Assembly (NCBI GenBank): GCA_028671895.1
Contig: JAPMAC010000234.1
Coordinates: 1,364,001-1,428,000, forward strand
Direction of reading: 5' to 3'
Source: Oenanthe sinensis
Taxonomy: Eukaryota > Streptophyta > Magnoliopsida > Apiales > Apiaceae
Length of the DNA stretch: 64,000 bases
Shown here: piece by piece, positions 56,993-64,000 of the stretch
Position numbering within the stretch: position 1 is the stretch's first letter
Layout of the letters: each line of letters opens with the position of its first letter
Position numbers and translations under genes: made by a program
Notes under the pieces: model-generated
What the model was told of the DNA's origin: nothing
Database searches by the model: none
Seen by the model: only the letters and a program-made list of their open reading frames with translations

Positions 56993-58543
56993 TGTTAGTA
57001 ATTGTGCCCTAGAGACAATTACTTTTATATTTTAAGGAAAATATGTTATTATTAAGGATTATGTTTTATTGATTATTATTTATTTATTATGTTTTATTTA
57101 CTATATAATAAATTGAAAGTATAATAAATGTCCTTGGAATTTTGATACGTATTATATATCTTTAAGTAAGTGACTTAAAAATGAGATTATATGAATATTA
57201 TCTTATTCCTAAAATTCACTAGTCGAGTATTATTATATAAGGACAATAATAATGCAATAAGATTAATATGTTTGTTGACAGATGACCACATCTCATTGGT
57301 CATTTATATGGTGATACTAAAGTCAAGAACATAAGTGCATGTCTCAATGAATGACACTGGAATGACCCGCCGTGAGATTCTACATATTAATAAGTGTCAT
57401 AAGAAATTATCACTGTGATAATAATGTAATGATCCTCTGACGTGAAATCATTATATTTCTATACGAGAATTAATATACTTTGATTATACCAAAAGTTACC
57501 TTTAACCGGGTGATGATAAAGGTAGACATTGGGTATACTATGAATCGTATGAGAAATATGAATGATAGATAAATGATTTAACCCTCCTATTTAGGAGTGA
57601 TATTATTGGCCTTTTGATTGCATGAGACTATAAAATGTATGGCCGTGCTCAAATGTTGATTTGTTTAATAGTCTACTCATTGATCAAGGAAATCCAGATT
57701 AAACGTTGAAGAGGATGACATGAAACATGCCTCGAGTTTGATCTATAATATAAGGTTAAATAGATTATATTACATGGAACATTATTCTCGAAAGGCTTAA
57801 TCGAATCACTAATTTTATTATTATTACTTGCGTAGCAATGATGTATTACTAGATGCCGCTCATTGTTTATAATTTTAATTAAACATTAAAATTGTTGTCA
57901 ACGCAATAATAACCTACAAGGTCACATACAAAGAATGCTTAAAGGAGAAATAATTAAAATTATGAATTTAAATTAAATAAGTAATTTATTTTATTTATGA
58001 TATTAATTAAGTATGACTTAATTAATTATATAAATAGAATAAATGAATTACTTAAACTAATTCCAAAATTAGTAATTAATTAATTAAGTGACACTTAATT
58101 AAATAATTTGGAATTTTGGATTACTATTAATTATAATTAGATTATAATTAGAAAACTTATTGCTCTCTCTATATAATCTCTTTTAGGCTGATTTAATTGA
58201 AATACACATATTTTTCTAAAATCCTAGCCATTTTGAGAAAAGAGGAAGATAGAGAGAGAGAAGCAGTTTTCGGGTGCTAGTACACACCAATCCTTCATCA
58301 AAAGTGTTCGTATAGATACCGTAGAGCGTAGATCGCGAGAGCGGGATACGTTGTGATTAAACAAGCTTTAGACCTCTATTAATCTTCCATTAATGAACTG
58401 TTAAAGCTTTTCAGGTATTTGTTTTTTATCTCCGAATTAAATCTTTTATTTTCGCATGGATCCTGCAGAGGGTTTTGATTTATATTACATTTTGTATTTA
58501 TTTTTCACGTTTTTACGCTGCGTTCGTACCTAGAAACCCTACA
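56993..58543 (+). repeat. Element I 5' LTR (1551 bp)
   Basis: It begins tgttagtaattgtgccc and ends aaaccctaca. It is the plus-strand counterpart of F's LTR. It is followed by tagcatcagagct, a primer site resembling the tRNA-Met type with changes in its first bases (about 58545-58557). Confidence 0.82.
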
Positions 58544-58639
58544 ATAGCATCAGAGCTACTTGTGAAACATTTTAATTCGGTTGTATGTTTACAATTTTTC
58601 ATATATATGAGCATGCATATGACCGGCATGATTTTGTTG

Positions 58640-60760
<2,121 letters not shown>

Positions 60761-62017
60761 TTTGGAAGATCGGAAGAAGATGATCGGTAAGGGTCAAGCT
60801 TCGAGTATCAGTTGGATTTGGAGTAAAGGTAGTTTCACTGGTTGAAGGAACTCGTTACTTAATTTTTGGTCTACAAGGAAAATTTAGAACTTGATAATTG
60901 TTATAATGTGCTTGCAATTAGCAGAGGCATTTTATTAGTTTCATGTTTGGACAAGAAAGGCTTTTTCATTTTAATTAAATAACATGAGTTGTTTATTCTA
61001 TTTCGATGACGAGGCTTATAATGTTGCACAACTAGTTAACAATTTTTATGTTCTAAAGTGACTCAAATCAAACATTACCTTTGGCACTGTCGTTGATATC
61101 ATATTAATGAGAAACCCATTTCCAGAATACATAAGGATGCATTCTTGGATAAGTTTGATTATGAATTATACAAAAGGATGCGAATCTTGGTTTATTTGGT
61201 AAAATGACTAAAACTCCTTTTACCGGACATGGTGAAAGGGTCACTGAACGAGTATGACTTATACATAGTGATGTATGTTGTCATATACATACGATTACAA
61301 AAGGTAGTGTTTATTAACTTCATAAAATTTACTAATTATTTTAGTAGATACGAATATATGTATTTTTTGAAGAACATATCCGAATCATTTGAAAAGTTCA
61401 AAGACTATAAAGATGAAATAGAATATATTAAAGAAAAGGTTTTTTGATAGGAGGGATCACACCTTGTTGGATATGGTGCTATCAATGTTGAGTCAAGGAA
61501 TCTTCTAATAAGTTTCTGGGGCTACGCCCTGGAGACAGCTTCTTATACACTTAACCGAGTTCCTACTAAAATGGTTCAGAAGACTTCGTATGAGATATGG
61601 ACTGAGAAATGTCATAGCATGTCATTTATGAAAATTTAGGGATGTGAGGCGTTTGTGAAACGTCTAAACTTCTGACAAGCTAGAACCTAAATCAGAAAAA
61701 TTTAACTTTGTGTGATACCCAATTGAAACAAAGGGTTATTATTTCTATAATCCTTCCGAGAACAAAGTGTTTGTTGCTCGAACTGCAGTGCTCTTGTAAA
61801 AGAAATGCTTTCTAAAAAAAATAGTAGGAGGATAATAGATCTCGATGAAGTTCAAGACCTAGATGATAACATTGAACCAATGGAGGAAACTAAGTAAAAT
61901 GTACAAGAAAAAAATACTGCTCAAGAAATACAGGTTGTTCGTAGGTCTAGTAGGATTCGCCATGAACCCGAGAGATATTATGGATTTCTTTTGACTCGAG
62001 ATGGTGATGTGATGCAT
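60761..62017 (+). pseudogene. Element I pol remnant, to the start of RT
   Basis: Parallel to I2 (50346-51595) and to H 51600-52850. It includes a broken pre-integrase and integrase, a TAG at 61637-61639 in the Lys-Ile-stop-Gly-Cys context shared with H, a post-integrase linker, and RYYGFLLTRDGDVM at about 61970-62017, where it ends at J. RT, RNase H and the 3' LTR are missing. Confidence 0.7.
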
Positions 62018-64000
62018 GCCTTCATTCGTGAAATTCAGTTCCAATATCTGAATTCAAAGTTCTCACAGCTTACTTTACTTCCAACTTGATTTACCTGATG
62101 TGATTAATCACCATATGTGATATATTATCTGTTGAATGCAAGAACATCACCAATTCATTCTCAGTTGAGTGATCTTCCATCTTTCTTGATCGAAATGAAA
62201 CACTTTTCCTTTTCAATGCTTTTCCAGAAAACCTTCGACAAAGAATTTCCTAGTGCCCTGTAGATAGTGCTTACGTCCGTCGACAAGAAAGATATTTCCA
62301 GTGATGACAATTCCAAAATCATGATAGCCAAGTCCCTTGTCATCCTTTGCTGTCATCTCCAAAGGTTGTCATTGGGTAGGCTTTCTCAGCCAACTGTGAT
62401 AGTGGAGCTTCAATGCTAGTAATATGCCTCGAACAATAAATGTCATGAAATCACATAATTTTTTCTTTTGTTTCATACTCTACAATCACAAATGATTAAG
62501 CTTCTTGGTTTTCAACTTCAATTGATTCCAGATGAGTTAGAGATATTACTTTCAATAGTGGTAACAACAACTTCAACCTTAATATGCACAAACTTATCTT
62601 TGACTGGTCACTTCTCATTCATAACATCCTTGATAAGGTAGTCTTAAGGCTATGAGATTAGTGATTCCAACATATCTTAAGGTGGAGTAGCAGTCTTTAC
62701 CCTATTGTGATTCTTAGAGATGCTTTGCCTAAGATTATGCAAGTCCTAAGATATGCATTTTCAACTTTTAAACAAACAAGCATGACAATAAGAACACAAG
62801 GTAACATTTAACTTTAATGCATTATAGATAAGAATTATACATTTTAGGCATGGTATGCATATTAGAAAATTCAGTACTATCTACTTTAACCATTCTACAC
62901 AAATGTGACATGTGTCAAGTAGATTTAAAAATATTCAATAATTTTATAAAAGCACATGGAATAGACAAACTTACAATTTAATTCCTAATTCTGTCTAATC
63001 CATTTCTGTTGTTGTCTAACTTTTTAATTATCTCTAATTACCTAAGTCAATTTTAGATTAAGTCTCGAATCTACAAATTTAACTGACTACTTAGATAATT
63101 CTTCCATCTTCTAATCTTCTATACCTTAACAAGAAATACTTGAAGTGAAACTATGTGAGTGTGAGCAATTCATATGAAAATAAGCACATAAACAATTTCA
63201 AGAATATGCAGAATATTTGAATAAAACATTATGAGCATTATCAAATTCCACATACACTTTTAAATTCATTTATCATAATAAGAACAAATATAAAATATAT
63301 TATCTATGATCTGTTTGTCTATTAGCAATTTTCACAACATGAATAAAGTTTATTAAATCACATAAGATTTAAATCAAGTTCAAGCAGATGTTCAGGATAC
63401 ACCTAATCGTCTAGAATAACTTATCTAATTCTAGATATACGTTTTACAGTATTGAAAATTAAGTATGAAATGTACTAACTTTAACTCATAAGTCCTAGCA
63501 TGTAATATCTCATTCTTAGAAATCAATCAAACATTTAAGTTCTAAGATGCTAACATGCTGACATGAATATAATATATTTCAAAACATAATAATCATACAG
63601 TTCTGAATTAGATAAATGTATACTAGTTAGAAGGCGTACCTTTGAAGTGCTTAGTGATTCATCGCCAGTGTTGGTCATTGATGCCAAATATCCATTTGGT
63701 TCATCACTGTCACTGATAGAATCAACTTTACATTTAACTTCACCAACAAATATTTTCCCTTGATATAACCTTACTAATGCTTGAAATTCCTTCTTTTAAC
63801 TCAACACAGTCTCTGTCATCATTTGTTTGTTCAGGCTTCTTGAATATTGTAGCACAACCCTGATCTTGTCTTGCTACTTTTAGCCTCATATATTTCTTCA
63901 GTTGTGACCTCTAATGATTCTTAAATCCATTTTTCACAAGTACAAAAACAAGAATGATCAGTAGAGTCAGAGAAAAATTCTACAGAGTTTCCTACTAATA
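62018..64000 (-). repeat. Fragment J: B/C-family internal region, minus strand, runs off the window
   Basis: Collinear with B from about 13445 to 15440: integrase ruins near 62020-62110, the ctgtcatctccaaagg phrase at 62350, the AT-rich zone 62700-63600, and the start of the gag ruins (63640 onward; shared cctttgaagtgcttagtgattcatc). Lacks the insertions found at these places in C, so it served to confirm the D target site. No ORF is intact. Confidence 0.75.

Overview
The window looks like nuclear DNA of an AT-rich eudicot plant, from a repeat-packed (probably pericentromeric or intergenic heterochromatic) region. I found no host protein gene, rRNA or tRNA. Nearly every base can be assigned to LTR retrotransposons inserted into one another, their LTRs, or decayed fragments. 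The species cannot be named from this sequence.

Layout. (1) Bases 1-58 and 19080-22166 are the two halves of one long gypsy-type LTR, split by element A (59-19079, minus strand, 5-bp target duplication tttca). A carries no gag or pol, only a broken ORF resembling the extra third ORF of Sireviruses. Its 5' LTR is split by element B (5804-19016, minus strand, duplication gataa), a Sirevirus-like copia element with near-identical 1834-bp LTRs but wrecked coding. (2) 22167-23602 is an LTR-like block (K) with degenerate palindromes. (3) 23603-56992 is the scaffold of element C, a plus-strand relative of B. Into C went a 287-bp foldback MITE (25400-25686), a gag-only gypsy element with 3.7-kb LTRs (D, 28179-37596, duplication atgac), a solo LTR (37888-39093, duplication gctat), and a rearranged composite of copia fragments (about 40060-56079). 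(4) The composite holds E and F (minus strand, 3' LTR plus the end of pol), G (Sirevirus pol plus env-like ORF3, no LTRs), I2 (5' half of a copia pol) and H (plus strand, best-preserved pol, with its 3' LTR). (5) 56993-62017 is the 5' half of another F-family copia element (I). 62018-64000 is a B/C-family fragment in minus orientation (J).

How the parts relate. The insertion boundaries can be proved inside the window, because interrupted copies can be compared with uninterrupted relatives and the target duplications match. LTR similarity agrees with nesting order: by eye B's LTRs differ at about five positions, the enclosing A's at 25-30. Several elements look non-autonomous (A: ORF3-like only; D: gag only; B: ruined gag-pol), so their movement implies proteins supplied in trans.

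The most unusual signal is that several families each carry their own short repeated, often hairpin-forming motif. B/C has GCGCC-stem hairpins, the solo LTR has 49-bp units with a perfect 9-bp inverted repeat, G has ATCGATGGAT-like motifs, A has AGACTCTGA, and K has TCGACCTCAATCGAGGTCGA-like motifs. In A and G the same motif occurs in both coding and non-coding compartments.
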